64,000 nt of DNA from Parerythrobacter aestuarii (GCF_030140925.1 NZ_JARBWD010000001.1:1426001-1490000); one strand, 5' to 3'. Positions 45,782-56,193 are shown, counted from the first letter of the stretch. Notes: generated by a model from the letters alone, not told the origin. Translations and numbers: made by a program.

Positions 45782-47131
45782 CTAGGCCGCTTCCGGTTGG
45801 TCGGCTAATTCGGCCTGGTGTAGCCGCTTGCCCAACCAGGCCGAAACGAGGCACATCGCGGCGCTCAGGAGGACCTGCTCGGCAATCGGCACACCTGCAG
45901 CGGTTAGAACCATTGCCATGAGCGACCCGGCCACCATTGCTCCGGAATTGACGATATTGTTGGCGGCGATCGTGCGTGACGCCTGGTCGGTCGAAACCCG
46001 TGTCGTGAGGAATGCGTAGAGCGGCACCACGAACATGCCGCCAGCCACAGATATGCCGAGCAGGCACAGCAGCAAGACCGATGCCATCGGCCAGGCGATG
46101 AACTCGGAAACATCGAGCAGTTCTGTCGGCTGGTCCATCTGCCACAGCTTGCAGACCAGATAGAATGCAAAGACAAAGCCTGCCATTGCCAGTACGGAGA
46201 AGGGTGCATATCGCGCCGAGACATCGCCCTTGAGCAAGTGGTTGATGGTTACGGAACCAAGCGCCACCCCGACCGAAAACACTACCAGGAACACGCTGGC
46301 GACTTCCTTGCTTGCCATGATCACGTTTTTCGCAAGCGGTGGGAACTGGATGAACAGCACTGCGCCGATGGTCCAGAAGAAGCTGATGGCAAGTATGGCG
46401 TAGAACACCTGCTTGTCATGCATGGTGTTGCGCACCAGCGCGATCGATGCGCGGATGATATGGAGGTCGATCTTCTCGACCTTGCCCAGCGGCGGTGCAG
46501 TGGGAACCTGACGTGCCGAAATATAGCCCAGGATTGACACGCCGATGATGCTGGCGGCGGCATACTGGACCGGGATCCAGCCGGCCAGGATCGTCCCGGC
46601 GAGGATGGCGACATAGGTTCCAGCCTCGACCAGTCCGGTACCCGCCAGCACCTCGTCCTTGTGCAGGTGCTGCGGCAGGATGGCGTATTTGATCGGGCCG
46701 AGGAAGGTCGACTGCACGCCAGTGAGGAACAGCGCGAACAACAACAGGATGATCGGGAAGGTCGTGTCTAGAGTGGTAAAGCCTAGCGGGATCGCCACCG
46801 GCATTTCGAACCCCTTCCACGACAGGTAAAGACCGGTCGCGCCGATCAGCATCAGTCCGATCTCGCAGAATTTGACGATGCGGATGATGCGCGCCTTGTC
46901 GCGCATGTCGGCGAGCTGCCCGGCGAGCGCCGACAGCACGAAGAACGGCAGGATGAACAGGCCCGAGGCGACCGCGCTGAACAACCCTTCCGCTTCTTCC
47001 GAATTGTAGACGAAATAGACCACGAACAGGACCATCGCGGTCTTGTAGAGATTGTCGTTGAAAGCGTTCAGCAGCTGCGTCGTGAACAGCGGCAGGAAGC
47101 GGCGGCGGCGCAGCAATTTGAGCGTCGTCAT
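45782..47131 (-). CDS. MFS transporter, LplT-like (lysophospholipid transport)
   Basis: Twelve-helix major facilitator of 449 residues. It begins LLRRRRFLPLFTTQLLNAFNDNLYKTAMV, which with the FLGPIKYAILPQ segment is characteristic of the LplT family that flips lysophospholipids across the inner membrane. The Aas acyltransferase that often accompanies LplT is not next to it. Its start is 121 bases from the divergent pgsA, another phospholipid gene. Confidence 0.88.
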   Translation of the reverse strand: MTTLKLLRRRRFLPLFTTQLLNAFNDNLYKTAMVLFVVYFVYNSEEAEGLFSAVASGLFILPFFVLSALAGQLADMRDKARIIRIVKFCEIGLMLIGATGLYLSWKGFEMPVAIPLGFTTLDTTFPIILLLFALFLTGVQSTFLGPIKYAILPQHLHKDEVLAGTGLVEAGTYVAILAGTILAGWIPVQYAAASIIGVSILGYISARQVPTAPPLGKVEKIDLHIIRASIALVRNTMHDKQVFYAILAISFFWTIGAVLFIQFPPLAKNVIMASKEVASVFLVVFSVGVALGSVTINHLLKGDVSARYAPFSVLAMAGFVFAFYLVCKLWQMDQPTELLDVSEFIAWPMASVLLLCLLGISVAGGMFVVPLYAFLTTRVSTDQASRTIAANNIVNSGAMVAGSLMAMVLTAAGVPIAEQVLLSAAMCLVSAWLGKRLHQAELADQPEAA

Positions 47132-47252
47132 GGATTCCCCTCACGCGCGGATGCGCGCCTCGCGGCCGACACTAGAGGCACATCGCAGCTAGGGATAGGG
47201 GGTATGCAAGTGCTTTTGCCCGGCAGCAGAACGCGCTAAGCGCTAGGTTGAC

Positions 47253-47846
47253 ATGCTGACCTTGCCCAACCTCCTGACCCTGTCGCGCATCTTTGCGGTG
47301 CCGCTGCTGGCTTTCTTCTTGTGGTGGCCGGGATGGGAGCTGGGCTATGCCATCGGCTTCGTGCTGTATTCGATCATCGGCATCACAGACTATCTGGACG
47401 GGTACCTGGCCCGCGCGCAAGGTACGGTGTCGAAACTCGGCCAGTTCCTCGATCCGATTGCCGACAAGATCATGGTTGCCTCGATCATCCTTGTATTGAC
47501 GGCGCAAGGCTTCCTGCGTGGGCCTGTGATGGGTGATTTTCACGTCATTGCCGGGCTGATCATCCTCGTGCGCGAGATCACTGTCTCGGGCTTGCGCGAA
47601 TTCCTCGCCGGGCTGCAGGTGTCGGTGCCGGTGACCAAGCTCGCCAAATGGAAGACGACTTTCCAGCTGCTGTCGCTTGGGGCCCTGATCTTTTCGGGGG
47701 CTACACCGCAATGGCTGGCAACCGTGGGTGAGACGACCTTCAACGTCTCGCATACGATCGGCATCTGGAGCCTGTGGGGAGCAGCGATCCTGACGCTCGT
47801 GACCGGTTGGGATTACCTGCGAGTCGGCCTCAAGCACATGGATTGA
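47253..47846 (+). CDS. pgsA: CDP-diacylglycerol--glycerol-3-phosphate 3-phosphatidyltransferase
   Basis: Integral membrane enzyme (197 residues) of phosphatidylglycerol synthesis. It carries the CDP-alcohol phosphotransferase signature DYLDGYLARAQGTVSKLGQFLDPIAD. The start MLTLPNLLTLSRIFAVPLLAFF is typical, and there are about five helices. It uses CDP-diacylglycerol from CdsA (at 20 kb). Confidence 0.96.
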   Translation: MLTLPNLLTLSRIFAVPLLAFFLWWPGWELGYAIGFVLYSIIGITDYLDGYLARAQGTVSKLGQFLDPIADKIMVASIILVLTAQGFLRGPVMGDFHVIAGLIILVREITVSGLREFLAGLQVSVPVTKLAKWKTTFQLLSLGALIFSGATPQWLATVGETTFNVSHTIGIWSLWGAAILTLVTGWDYLRVGLKHMD

Positions 47847-47856
47847 GTCGATCGGC

Positions 47857-48810
47857 TCAACGATAGGCGGCGAGTGCTTCGCTGAAGGCAGCAACCGAAC
47901 GGTTGAGCCTACGCGCTTTCGGCGGCTGGGCAAGCCGGGGCGCTGCCTCTTCGCTGAAACTGAGAGCGAGGTCTGCCATCATTCGATCAATCTCTCGCGC
48001 GGTGTGTGCTTCCATCTGAGACATGCCAGGCAAGTGTTTCAGGTCGAGATGCGTAAGCCCGAACGGAAACAGTTCACGGAAAGCGACCCGCTCGCTCAGG
48101 CCCTGGCCGATGCGGAAGTCGAGCTCACGTGAAAGCGCCTGCAAGGCTTCCGCGATCCGCTCGCCCTGGCGCTTTTCGGCATGGCGGACGCGGTTCTTGA
48201 ACACGATCCAGTCGGTCGGAGCGAATCCGGCCTCGATGCGCTCTGCCCGCAGTTCCGTGACGAGTGAGGCAAAGCAGCCGGTCTGGCTGATCTCGCGGGT
48301 GACGGGATTGTGCCGACCCAGCAGTTCGAGATCGAGGAATGAGGAATTGACGGGAGTTACCAGCGTATCGGCGAGCGCCACGGCGCGGCGGAAGATCGGC
48401 GAGTCCGCCCCGGCGGCGTCGATAACGATGAAATCGGCAGCTGCATCGAGCCGCAGCACTTCCTGCCACAATTGCGCGGCGCTGGGCCGATCGAGCACTG
48501 CCCCAACGGGCATCGGCAGGTGCACGCCCACACTTGATGCTGTGCCGTGTCGGTATTGCAAGCCCCGGTGAAGTGTCCTCTGACGACGATCGAGGTCGAT
48601 CGCGACCACGCGCTGGCCGAGACTCGCAAGTGCTACAGCCGTGTGAAAGGCGAGGGTGGATTTTCCGACGCCGCCTTTCTCATTGGCAAAGGTAATGACA
48701 TGGCCGGGCAGGCGAAATCGGGCGGCGATGTCTGCGACGACGACCCGGGGATGCTCATCAGTAGCTATCCCGTCGCGAGATTGGGGCGGCTGGTCATTGT
48801 CATTGAGCAT
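47857..48810 (-). CDS. mipZ: division plane positioning ATPase MipZ
   Basis: ParA-like ATPase (317 residues) that forms a gradient from the poles and blocks FtsZ rings there, a system known from Caulobacter. It has the deviant Walker A FANEKGGVGKSTLAFH (45-52 core), IDLDRRQRTLHR as in MipZ (with the switch Asp and Arg), and later FIVIDAAGADSPIFRR. A disordered N-terminus of 35 residues precedes the fold. The D-RRQ-T block separates it from plasmid ParA. It is convergent with pgsA. Confidence 0.94.
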   Translation of the reverse strand: MLNDNDQPPQSRDGIATDEHPRVVVADIAARFRLPGHVITFANEKGGVGKSTLAFHTAVALASLGQRVVAIDLDRRQRTLHRGLQYRHGTASSVGVHLPMPVGAVLDRPSAAQLWQEVLRLDAAADFIVIDAAGADSPIFRRAVALADTLVTPVNSSFLDLELLGRHNPVTREISQTGCFASLVTELRAERIEAGFAPTDWIVFKNRVRHAEKRQGERIAEALQALSRELDFRIGQGLSERVAFRELFPFGLTHLDLKHLPGMSQMEAHTAREIDRMMADLALSFSEEAAPRLAQPPKARRLNRSVAAFSEALAAYR

Positions 48811-48912
48811 GCGCGGCGCTCCCCCTGTCTGCCGATGCTGGCAGACTTATCCACAAGGTGCTAACAGTTGGTGCACAGAGATGTCCCGGGCAAAAGGGGC
48901 TGTGGAGCGACG

Positions 48913-49248
48913 TCAGCCAAACAGAGGCAGTCCGAAGCGGTCGCGCGGATCCTCGGCATCGAACTTTTCGCTGGTTGCGGCGTAGCCGAGCATTTGCACG
49001 ATCTTGTGATGCACCGGCGTGCCGAATTTGATCCCGGCATGCTGGTCGATGCGCCAGACAATGGCGCCTTGCGCTGTCACCATGTCACGCAGGTTGACTT
49101 CGACCTCTGCGCCTTCGCGGGCAGCCGAATTGCGGATCTCGATCATGCACCCGCCCGGGGACAGGTTATAGAGCGTCGCGACGTCGCGTTCGCCATTGAT
49201 GATGACGTTGATTTCCTCGTCGGTTGCGAACCGGTTGTATGACCGCAT
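48913..49248 (-). CDS. PilZ domain protein
   Basis: A 111-residue stand-alone PilZ domain. The c-di-GMP motif (D/N)xSxxG is present as LSPGGCMIEI, with Asn before it (NLSPGG). The usual N-terminal RxxxR is reduced to RSYNRF, so binding may be weak. It may act downstream of the GGDEF/EAL protein at 41.5-43.2 kb; that link is inference. Confidence 0.85.
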   Translation of the reverse strand: MRSYNRFATDEEINVIINGERDVATLYNLSPGGCMIEIRNSAAREGAEVEVNLRDMVTAQGAIVWRIDQHAGIKFGTPVHHKIVQMLGYAATSEKFDAEDPRDRFGLPLFG

Positions 49249-49388
49249 GATGGCAGCCTTCCTGCATTATTGGACCCTTGAGTAGAGCACATTGTTACAA
49301 ATAGGCAAAAATTTCGTGAACGCCGCGTTTAGGGCAATTTAGTGATTGAACACTGGCGTAATCCACCGGGTTAACGATACCGCTTTTG

Positions 49389-50285
49389 TCAGCCGGCACG
49401 CAATTCTTCGGCGAACAGCCTGAATTCATCACCCCGCGGCGAATTCTTGCGCCATATCAAAGCGATTTCGCGCTTGGCCGCAGCAGACTTGAGCGGTCTT
49501 GCCACGACATTGGTACCCGCAAGGATGTTCGCCTCCAGCGCCATTTCCGGCAGCATTGTCAGGCCAAGCCCGTTGTCGACCATCTGCACCAACGTGTGCA
49601 GCGAAGTGCCGATCATGGTGGCGCTGCCGCGCAATTCGGGCCGGTTGCAGGCAGCGAGGGCGTGCTCCTTCAGGCAATGCCCGTCTTCGAGCAGCAGCAG
49701 GCGGCCTTCGTCGATCATGCTGGGCTTCACGATCTCTGGCGGATCGCGCGGATCGTCCTTCGGGAAAGCGACATAGAGCCGGTCATCGGCAATATGCTCC
49801 ATCTCGATATCGCCGGTGGCAAAGGGCAGGGCCAGCAGCACGCAATCGACCCGCCCGTGATGCAGCGATTCCACTGCATCGTGACTGGTCTCCTCGCGCA
49901 GGAACAGTTTAAGCTCGGGCCGTTCCTTGCGCAGCCGCGGGAGGATACGCGGCAGCAGGAACGGCGCGATAGTGGGGATGACGCTCATGCGGAGAGTGCC
50001 CGACAGCGGCTTGCCCGCCGCCTGCACCAGATCGGAAAGCTCTTCCGCCTCGCGCAGCAACCGGTGGGCCTTCTCCACCACCTGGTTGCCCAGCGGCGTA
50101 AACCGCACCACCCGGCGGCTGCGCTCGACCAGCGTCACACCGAGCAGCGATTCCAACTCGCGAATGCCGGCTGACAGGGTGGACTGCGAAACAAACGAAG
50201 CCTCCGCTGCACGCCCGAAATGCCCATGCTCATGTAGCGCGACGAGGTACTGCAGCTGCTTGATGGTGGGGAGGTAGGTGGACAT
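49389..50285 (-). CDS. oxyR: OxyR-family LysR transcriptional regulator
   Basis: Peroxide sensor (298 residues) with an N-terminal winged helix-turn-helix (TIKQLQYLVALHEHGHFGRAAEASFVSQSTLSAGIREL). The regulatory domain holds the redox pair in LEDGHCLKEHALAAC (C204 and C213), nine residues apart as in E. coli C199/C208. It should activate catalase and peroxidase genes. It lies 9 bases downstream of rnd on the same strand, so the two are co-transcribed. Confidence 0.95.
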   Translation of the reverse strand: MSTYLPTIKQLQYLVALHEHGHFGRAAEASFVSQSTLSAGIRELESLLGVTLVERSRRVVRFTPLGNQVVEKAHRLLREAEELSDLVQAAGKPLSGTLRMSVIPTIAPFLLPRILPRLRKERPELKLFLREETSHDAVESLHHGRVDCVLLALPFATGDIEMEHIADDRLYVAFPKDDPRDPPEIVKPSMIDEGRLLLLEDGHCLKEHALAACNRPELRGSATMIGTSLHTLVQMVDNGLGLTMLPEMALEANILAGTNVVARPLKSAAAKREIALIWRKNSPRGDEFRLFAEELRAG

Positions 50286-50294
50286 GGGCGAACC

Positions 50295-51497
50295 CTACTC
50301 CGCCGCCTGCCGCTCCGCCAGTTCTTCGGCCATGTCGTCGACATGGGTCATGGTAAGCTTGCCGTTCTTCACTGCGAAGGCGAGCTTGCCTTCGACCAGT
50401 TCGAGCGCGTCCTTGCCGAAGACTTCATAGCGCCAGCCTTCGAGGATCGGCAAGTCGCGCACACCGGCGGCGAGGGCTTCCATTTCATCGGCGCGGGTCA
50501 GCAGGCGGGCGGCGATGTCGATTTCACGGGCGCGGATCTTGAGCAGCAGCTTGAGGAGGTCGGCCACGAGCGCGCCTTCCTTGCCCAGCGGGGCCCCGCG
50601 CTTGGCCTTTTCCGGCATTTCTTCCTTAGGCAGCGGCTCGGCCTTTTCCAGGACCTTGAGCAGCCGCTTGCCAATCTCGTTGTCGCGCCAGGCCTGGCTG
50701 AGGCCGCGGACCTTGGCGAGATCGGACTGCTTTTTGGGCGGATGGCTGGCGATATCGGCCAGCGTCTCGTCGCGGACGATGCGGCCGCGCGGGATGTTCT
50801 TGTGCTGCGCTTCGCTCTCGCGCCACGCGGCCAGCGCCTTGAGCCGACCCAGCACGGTCGGGTTGCGCCCCGGCGAGCGAATCCTCCGCCAGGCAAGGTC
50901 GCCATCGTTCTCGTAATTGGCTGGGTCAGCGAGCTTGTCCATCTCGGCATTAAGCCACGCCCCGCGCCCGGTCTTGATCAGCTTGTTCAGGATCTTGGGG
51001 AAGATGGTCGCGAGGTATGTCACGTCGCCGATGGCATATTCGATCTGGCGATCGGTTAGCGGGCGGCGGCTCCAGTCGGTGAAGCGCGCGCCCTTGTCGA
51101 TGGTCTTGTTAAGCCAGCTTTCAACAAGGTTGGCATAGCCGATCTGTTCGCTCTGGCTGATTGCCATCATGGCGATCTGGGTATCGAAGATCGGGTGCGG
51201 TGTCTTGCCAGTGAAGTTGAAGACGATTTCCACGTCTTGCCCGCCGGCGTGGAAGACCTTCAGCACGTCCTCATTGTCGCACATCAGCTCCCATAGTGGG
51301 GCGAGGTCGATGCCGTCCGCCAGCGGGTCGACCGCGGCGGCCTCTTCCTCGTTGCCGATCTGGATCAGGCAGAGTTCGGGCCAGTAGGTGTTTTCGCGCA
51401 TGAACTCCGTGTCCACGCAAACGAATTCGGATTTTGCGAGGCGTTCGCACAGTTCGCGAAGCGGCTCGGTGGTCGTGATCAGCTCGTGTATCTTCAT
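50295..51497 (-). CDS. rnd: ribonuclease D
   Basis: 3'-5' exoribonuclease of 400 residues that trims tRNA 3' ends. The DEDDy exonuclease motifs are visible: FVCVDTEFMRENTYWP, then DVEIVFNFTGKTPHPIFDTQIA and the YAIGDVTYL block with Tyr/Asp. Two HRDC domains follow (around 210-380). ATG 51497 lies 201 bases from the divergent aspS. Confidence 0.96.
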   Translation of the reverse strand: MKIHELITTTEPLRELCERLAKSEFVCVDTEFMRENTYWPELCLIQIGNEEEAAAVDPLADGIDLAPLWELMCDNEDVLKVFHAGGQDVEIVFNFTGKTPHPIFDTQIAMMAISQSEQIGYANLVESWLNKTIDKGARFTDWSRRPLTDRQIEYAIGDVTYLATIFPKILNKLIKTGRGAWLNAEMDKLADPANYENDGDLAWRRIRSPGRNPTVLGRLKALAAWRESEAQHKNIPRGRIVRDETLADIASHPPKKQSDLAKVRGLSQAWRDNEIGKRLLKVLEKAEPLPKEEMPEKAKRGAPLGKEGALVADLLKLLLKIRAREIDIAARLLTRADEMEALAAGVRDLPILEGWRYEVFGKDALELVEGKLAFAVKNGKLTMTHVDDMAEELAERQAAE

Positions 51498-51698
51498 CGG
51501 TCTTTCTTCGGTTGGGCGGAGTACCGCCCTCGGGAGTGATCCCAGTGACGCTCATGCGACTTGACAAAGTGCGGAGCATCCCCTGTTAGCGCGCGCGAAA
51601 TCCGGCTAGGGGGCCAGCTCTAAAGCGAGTCAGGCCAAACCGTGCACGCGAACGCGCGCGCCCTTAGCCTCATAGCTCCGAAAATGGAAAGATTTTAG

Positions 51699-53486
51699 AT
51701 GCACGCCTATCGTACCCACAACTGCGCAGCGCTGAGCAAGGAAAATGTCGGCGAAACCGTCCGCCTGTCGGGCTGGGTGCATAACAAGCGCGATCATGGG
51801 GGCGTGCTGTTCGTCGACCTGCGCGACCATTATGGCATCACGCAGGTGGTGGCCGACAGCGACAGCCCGGCGCTGCCGGTGCTGGAGAAACTCAAGCTGG
51901 AATCGGTCGTCACTATCGACGGTGACGTAAAGGCGCGTGCGGCAGAGGCGGTGAACCCCAACCTGCCGACCGGCGAGATCGAAGTCTTCGCTCGCAGCGT
52001 GACGGTGCAAAGCCGCGCCGAGGAGCTGCCGCTGATCGTCAACTCGGCGGAAGACTATCCGGAAGACATCCGCCTCAAGTACCGCTTTGTCGATCTGCGG
52101 CGCGAGCGCGTGCACAAGAACATTATGCTGCGTTCGCAGGTCATCACTTCGATCCGCAACCGCATGACGGCGCAGGGCTTTACCGAGTTCCAGACCCCGA
52201 TCCTCGCTGCCTCGAGCCCCGAAGGCGCGCGTGACTACATCGTGCCGAGCCGCCTGCACCCGGGCAGCTTCTACGCGCTGCCGCAGGCACCGCAGATGTT
52301 CAAGCAGCTGCTGATGGTCGCCGGTTTCGACCGCTATTTCCAGATCGCGCCGTGCTTCCGCGATGAAGACCTGCGCGCCGACCGTTCGCCGGAATTTTAC
52401 CAGCTCGACTTCGAAATGAGCTTCGTCACGCAGGAAGACGTGTTCCAGGCGATCGAGCCGGTGCTGGCCGGCGTGTTCGAGGAATTCGCGAACGGCAAGA
52501 GCGTGACTCCGGCCGGCAGCTTCCCACGCATCCCCTATGCGGATGCGATGCTGAAATACGGCACCGACAAGCCGGACCTGCGCAACCCGCTGGTCATCAG
52601 CGACGTGACCGATCACTTCCAGTCGAGCGGATTCGGTCTGTTCGAGAAGATCGTCGGCACCGGTGGCCGTGTCCGCGTGGTTCCGGCGCCGAATACGCAT
52701 GAGAAGAGCCGCAAGTTCTTCGACGACATGAACGACTGGGCGCGCAAGGAAGGCTTCGCCGGCCTCGGCTACGTCACCCGCAAGGGCGGCGAATTCGGCG
52801 GGCCGATCGCCAAGAACCACGGCACCGAGGGCATGGAGAAGCTCTATGCCGAACTGAGGCTGGGCGAGAACGACGGCCTGTTCTTCGCTGCGGGCAAGGA
52901 AAAGGACGCCGCCAAGCTCGCCGGTGCCGCACGCACCCGCGTGGGCGAGGAGCTGGGCCTGATCGGGCAGGGCTGCTTCAAGTTCTGCTGGATCGTCGAC
53001 TTCCCGATGTTCGAATACGACGAAGAGGCGAAGAAGGTTGATTTCAGCCACAACCCGTTCTCTATGCCGCAAGGCGAGATGGAAGCGCTGGAATCGAAGG
53101 ACCCGCTCGAAATCCTCGCCTGGCAGTACGATATCGTCTGTAATGGCTATGAGCTCAGCTCGGGCGCGATCCGGAACCACAAGCCTGAGATCATGTATAA
53201 GGCCTTCGAGATCGCCGGTTACAGCCAGGAAGATGTCGATCGTGACTTTGCCGGGATGATCGAAGCATTCAAGCTCGGCGCACCGCCGCACGGCGGTTCT
53301 GCTCCGGGCATCGACCGCATCGTGATGCTGCTGGCCGATGAGCCCAACATCCGCGAAGTAATCGCCTTCCCGCTCAACCAGCGGGCGCAGGACCTGATGA
53401 TGGGGGCCCCTAGCGCCGTGCCTCCGCGGGCGCTACGCGACGTCCATATCCGCACCGTCGAACCGCCGAAGAAGGAAGGCGCATAA
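51699..53486 (+). CDS. aspS: aspartyl-tRNA synthetase
   Basis: Class IIb synthetase of 595 residues. It has an N-terminal OB-fold anticodon domain (starts [34 protein letters not shown]), then catalytic motif 1 and motif 2 ([14 protein letters not shown]). A bacterial GAD insertion domain follows (about 290-420), and motif 3 is [14 protein letters not shown]. Whether it is Asp-specific or charges both Asp and Asn cannot be read directly; non-discriminating types are common in alphaproteobacteria. Confidence 0.97.
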   Translation: MHAYRTHNCAALSKENVGETVRLSGWVHNKRDHGGVLFVDLRDHYGITQVVADSDSPALPVLEKLKLESVVTIDGDVKARAAEAVNPNLPTGEIEVFARSVTVQSRAEELPLIVNSAEDYPEDIRLKYRFVDLRRERVHKNIMLRSQVITSIRNRMTAQGFTEFQTPILAASSPEGARDYIVPSRLHPGSFYALPQAPQMFKQLLMVAGFDRYFQIAPCFRDEDLRADRSPEFYQLDFEMSFVTQEDVFQAIEPVLAGVFEEFANGKSVTPAGSFPRIPYADAMLKYGTDKPDLRNPLVISDVTDHFQSSGFGLFEKIVGTGGRVRVVPAPNTHEKSRKFFDDMNDWARKEGFAGLGYVTRKGGEFGGPIAKNHGTEGMEKLYAELRLGENDGLFFAAGKEKDAAKLAGAARTRVGEELGLIGQGCFKFCWIVDFPMFEYDEEAKKVDFSHNPFSMPQGEMEALESKDPLEILAWQYDIVCNGYELSSGAIRNHKPEIMYKAFEIAGYSQEDVDRDFAGMIEAFKLGAPPHGGSAPGIDRIVMLLADEPNIREVIAFPLNQRAQDLMMGAPSAVPPRALRDVHIRTVEPPKKEGA

Positions 53487-53563
53487 GGCTTCCGCGACGG
53501 GTTGACCCCTCGCCAGCGTTTGGCCAAGCCTTCGGGCAAAGTTTGGAAGCGGAGTGGTTGATA

Positions 53564-54481
53564 ATGCGTGGTTTCTTGCAGCTTGCTCTGGTTGCGGCGT
53601 TTGCGATTTTTCCGGCGGGCACCATGGCCGAAACGCTGATGGTCACCGGAATCTATCCAGCCGGGAACGATCGTGCCGCCGCGCTGGACTCGATTGCTGT
53701 CGAGCAATTCGGGGGTGTCGATGGCGGCACGCTTTCGATCAAGATCGAGGACCGCTTGCGTGGCGCAATTGTCGATGGCGATCCGTGGTTCACGATTTAC
53801 GCGGCCAGCCTTTCCAGTGATGCCGAAGCGGCGCTGCGTGGGGCGGTGACGACTCGAGTCGATGTGGAGGATTCCTACGACAAGACAGTCGAGGACTGCA
53901 TCAAGCGTGATGCCAAGAAGAAGTGTGTCGAGAAGCGCAAGCGCAAGATCCGCTGCCACAAGCTCGTGGTGCGGGTGGATCCCACCCTGCGACTGGTCGG
54001 CCGCAATGGAGACCTGATCGATACCGATGAAAGCTCCGCCACGCGCGAGCAGCGTTTCTGCATGGATGAGCGCCGCCCCGATTCCGAGCCGCTGGTTGAA
54101 GCTGCCCTCGACGAGGTCGCCGACCGGCTGAGATATGCGCTGGCTCCTGTCCAGCGCAGTGAAGGGATTCGCGTGCTGGAATCGCGCAAGGGCATGCCTA
54201 AAGCAGCTGGCGGCGAATTTCGCGATGCCATTCGCCAAACAAAGAGTGATGAATTGGGCGCATGTGCGTCATTCGCCGCACTGGAACCGGCAATTGGCGA
54301 GCACGAATCGCTGCTGTTCAACATCGGCTTGTGCGCTGAAGCGGCTGGGGATTTTGACGCTGCCGAAGGCTATTATCGCCGCGCTATCGCTGTCGACGGT
54401 AGCAGCGCCTATGCCAGCCTGGGTTTGGCGCGTATTGACGAGCGTCTAAGGGCGTTCGACCAAATGGATTCGCGCAACTGA
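53564..54481 (+). CDS. predicted secreted protein with TPR-like C-terminus
   Basis: A 305-residue protein with a signal peptide (MRGFLQLALVAAFAIF..., cleavage near TMAE). The first 200 residues form an unknown domain with clustered cysteines (DCIKRDAKKKCVEKRKRKIRCHK and RFCMDER), probably disulfide-bonded. The last 60 residues look like one or two TPR helices (LFNIGLCAEAAGDFDAAEGYYRRAIAVDGSSAYASLGLARI). ATG 53564 has GGAG 11 bases upstream. I do not recognise the family. The gene stands between aspS and acpP without an obvious partner. Confidence 0.85.
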   Translation: MRGFLQLALVAAFAIFPAGTMAETLMVTGIYPAGNDRAAALDSIAVEQFGGVDGGTLSIKIEDRLRGAIVDGDPWFTIYAASLSSDAEAALRGAVTTRVDVEDSYDKTVEDCIKRDAKKKCVEKRKRKIRCHKLVVRVDPTLRLVGRNGDLIDTDESSATREQRFCMDERRPDSEPLVEAALDEVADRLRYALAPVQRSEGIRVLESRKGMPKAAGGEFRDAIRQTKSDELGACASFAALEPAIGEHESLLFNIGLCAEAAGDFDAAEGYYRRAIAVDGSSAYASLGLARIDERLRAFDQMDSRN

Positions 54482-54597
54482 GCCGATACGCGATGCCGCA
54501 GGGGAAAGGGGGATTTTCCATCCCTCTTGCCTATATCCCTTGCGTTCATTAGGGCGAAAGCCAACATTGTAACCCCACCAAACAGAGGGACACCTAA

Positions 54598-54834
54598 ATG
54601 AGCGATACCGCTGACCGCGTGCAGAAGATTGTCGTCGAGCATCTCGGCGTCGAGGCCGACAAGGTCACCCAGGAAGCCAGCTTCATCGACGATCTGGGCG
54701 CAGACAGCCTCGACATCGTCGAACTCGTGATGGCGTTCGAAGAAGAATTCGGCGTCGAAATCCCCGACGATGCGGCGGAAAAGATCGCCACTGTCGGCGA
54801 TGCGACCAAGTACATCGAAGAGCACAAGGGTTAA
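54598..54834 (+). CDS. acpP: acyl carrier protein
   Basis: Carries acyl chains on a phosphopantetheine arm. It has 78 residues and a typical acidic four-helix bundle, with the attachment Ser in [12 protein letters not shown] (S37). AGAGGGA precedes ATG 54598. It is followed by a hairpin before fabF, as for many highly expressed acpP genes. Confidence 0.98.
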   Translation: MSDTADRVQKIVVEHLGVEADKVTQEASFIDDLGADSLDIVELVMAFEEEFGVEIPDDAAEKIATVGDATKYIEEHKG

Positions 54835-54878
54835 GCCTTTCGTGCTGCTCGCCCCGCCGGCCCGGCTGGCGGGGACTG

Positions 54879-54912
54879 ACAGGCCCGACCCCCTATCGCG
54901 GGCCGGGCCTGT
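54879..54912 (+). terminator. hairpin between acpP and fabF (terminator or processing site)
   Basis: Nine-bp perfect stem ACAGGCCCG / CGGGCCTGT with a 16-base loop, followed by TCCATTTTG. The T tract is weak, so some transcripts may read into fabF. This would give more acpP than fabF transcript. Confidence 0.55.
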
Positions 54913-54933
54913 TCCATTTTGACGGAGAATTGC

Positions 54934-56193
54934 ATGCGCCGCGTAGTTGTCACCGGGCTTGGTCTTGTCACTCCCCTCGGTGGGGACGTCGAGACGACGT
55001 GGAAGAACCTGATCGCCGGGGAAAGCGGCGCCGGGCAGATCACCCGTTTCGATACCTCCGACCAGAAGTGCACCATCGCGTGCGAGGTCAAGGGCAAGGA
55101 TCATCCGTGGGGATTCGATCCTGACAAGCGCGTCGATCCCAAGATCCAACGTCAGGTCGATCCCTTCATCGTTTACGGCATCGATGCTGCCGGGCAGGCA
55201 CTCGAAGACGCTGGCCTCACTGAGATGTCGGATGAGGAAAAGCGCCGCACCGGCTGCTCGATCGGCTCGGGCATCGGCGGCCTGCCAGGGATCGAAAAGG
55301 AATCGATCGTCTTGCACGAACGCGGCCCGGGCAGGGTCTCACCGCACTTTGTCCATGGCCGTCTGATCAACCTCATCACCGGCCAGGTGCAGATCAAATA
55401 CGGCTTCATGGGCCCGAACCATGCCGTCGTAACCGCTTGTTCGACCGGCGCACACTCGATCGGCGATGCCGCGCGGATGATCGCGATGGACGATGCCGAT
55501 GTGATGCTGGCGGGTGGGGCGGAAAGCACCATCAACCCGCTGGGCATTGCCGGTTTCGCGCAGGCACGCGCGCTCAACATGAGCATGAACGATCGCCCGA
55601 CCGAGGCCAGCCGCCCCTATGACCAGGGCCGCGATGGCTTTGTCATGGGTGAGGGCGCGGGTGTGATCGTGCTGGAGGAATACGAACGCGCCAAGGCGCG
55701 CGGGGCCACCATTTACGGTGAAGTCACCGGCTATGGCCTCTCCGGCGACGCATACCACGTCACTGCGCCGCACCCCGATGGGCTTGGCGCGCAGCTGGCG
55801 ATGGAAATGGCGCTGCGCAAGGCTGACCTCAGCGCCGGCGACATCGACTACGTCAATGCCCACGGAACCTCGACCATGGCCGACACCATCGAGCTCGCGG
55901 CAGTCCGCCGCGTGCTCGGCAGTGACCTTGGCGGGGCATCGATGAGTTCGACCAAGTCCGCCATCGGTCACCTGCTGGGCGGTGCGGGGGCAGTGGAAGC
56001 GATCTTCTGCTTGCTCGCCATGCGCGACCAAATCGTGCCGCCGACGCTCAACCTGCACAATCCGGACGAAGGGACCGAAGGCGTCGACCTTGTGCCGCTC
56101 AAGGCCAAGAGCCGAGAAGTGCGTGCGGTGCTCAACAACAGCTTCGGCTTCGGCGGCACCAATGCGTCGCTGGTGATGCAGAAGGTCGACTGA
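54934..56193 (+). CDS. fabF: beta-ketoacyl-ACP synthase II
   Basis: Elongating condensing enzyme of fatty-acid synthesis (419 residues). The Cys-His-His triad is in TACSTGAHSI (C169), NAHGTSTMADTIE (H310) and IGHLLGGAGAVEA (H346). The start is MRRVVVTGLGLVTPLGG with GGAGAA before ATG 54934. It overlaps mltG by one base (TGATG). Confidence 0.98.
   Translation: MRRVVVTGLGLVTPLGGDVETTWKNLIAGESGAGQITRFDTSDQKCTIACEVKGKDHPWGFDPDKRVDPKIQRQVDPFIVYGIDAAGQALEDAGLTEMSDEEKRRTGCSIGSGIGGLPGIEKESIVLHERGPGRVSPHFVHGRLINLITGQVQIKYGFMGPNHAVVTACSTGAHSIGDAARMIAMDDADVMLAGGAESTINPLGIAGFAQARALNMSMNDRPTEASRPYDQGRDGFVMGEGAGVIVLEEYERAKARGATIYGEVTGYGLSGDAYHVTAPHPDGLGAQLAMEMALRKADLSAGDIDYVNAHGTSTMADTIELAAVRRVLGSDLGGASMSSTKSAIGHLLGGAGAVEAIFCLLAMRDQIVPPTLNLHNPDEGTEGVDLVPLKAKSREVRAVLNNSFGFGGTNASLVMQKVD

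Noticed and set aside
51630-53291. 553-residue minus-strand frame opposite aspS
   Set aside because: Shadow of AspS; no protein-like motifs.
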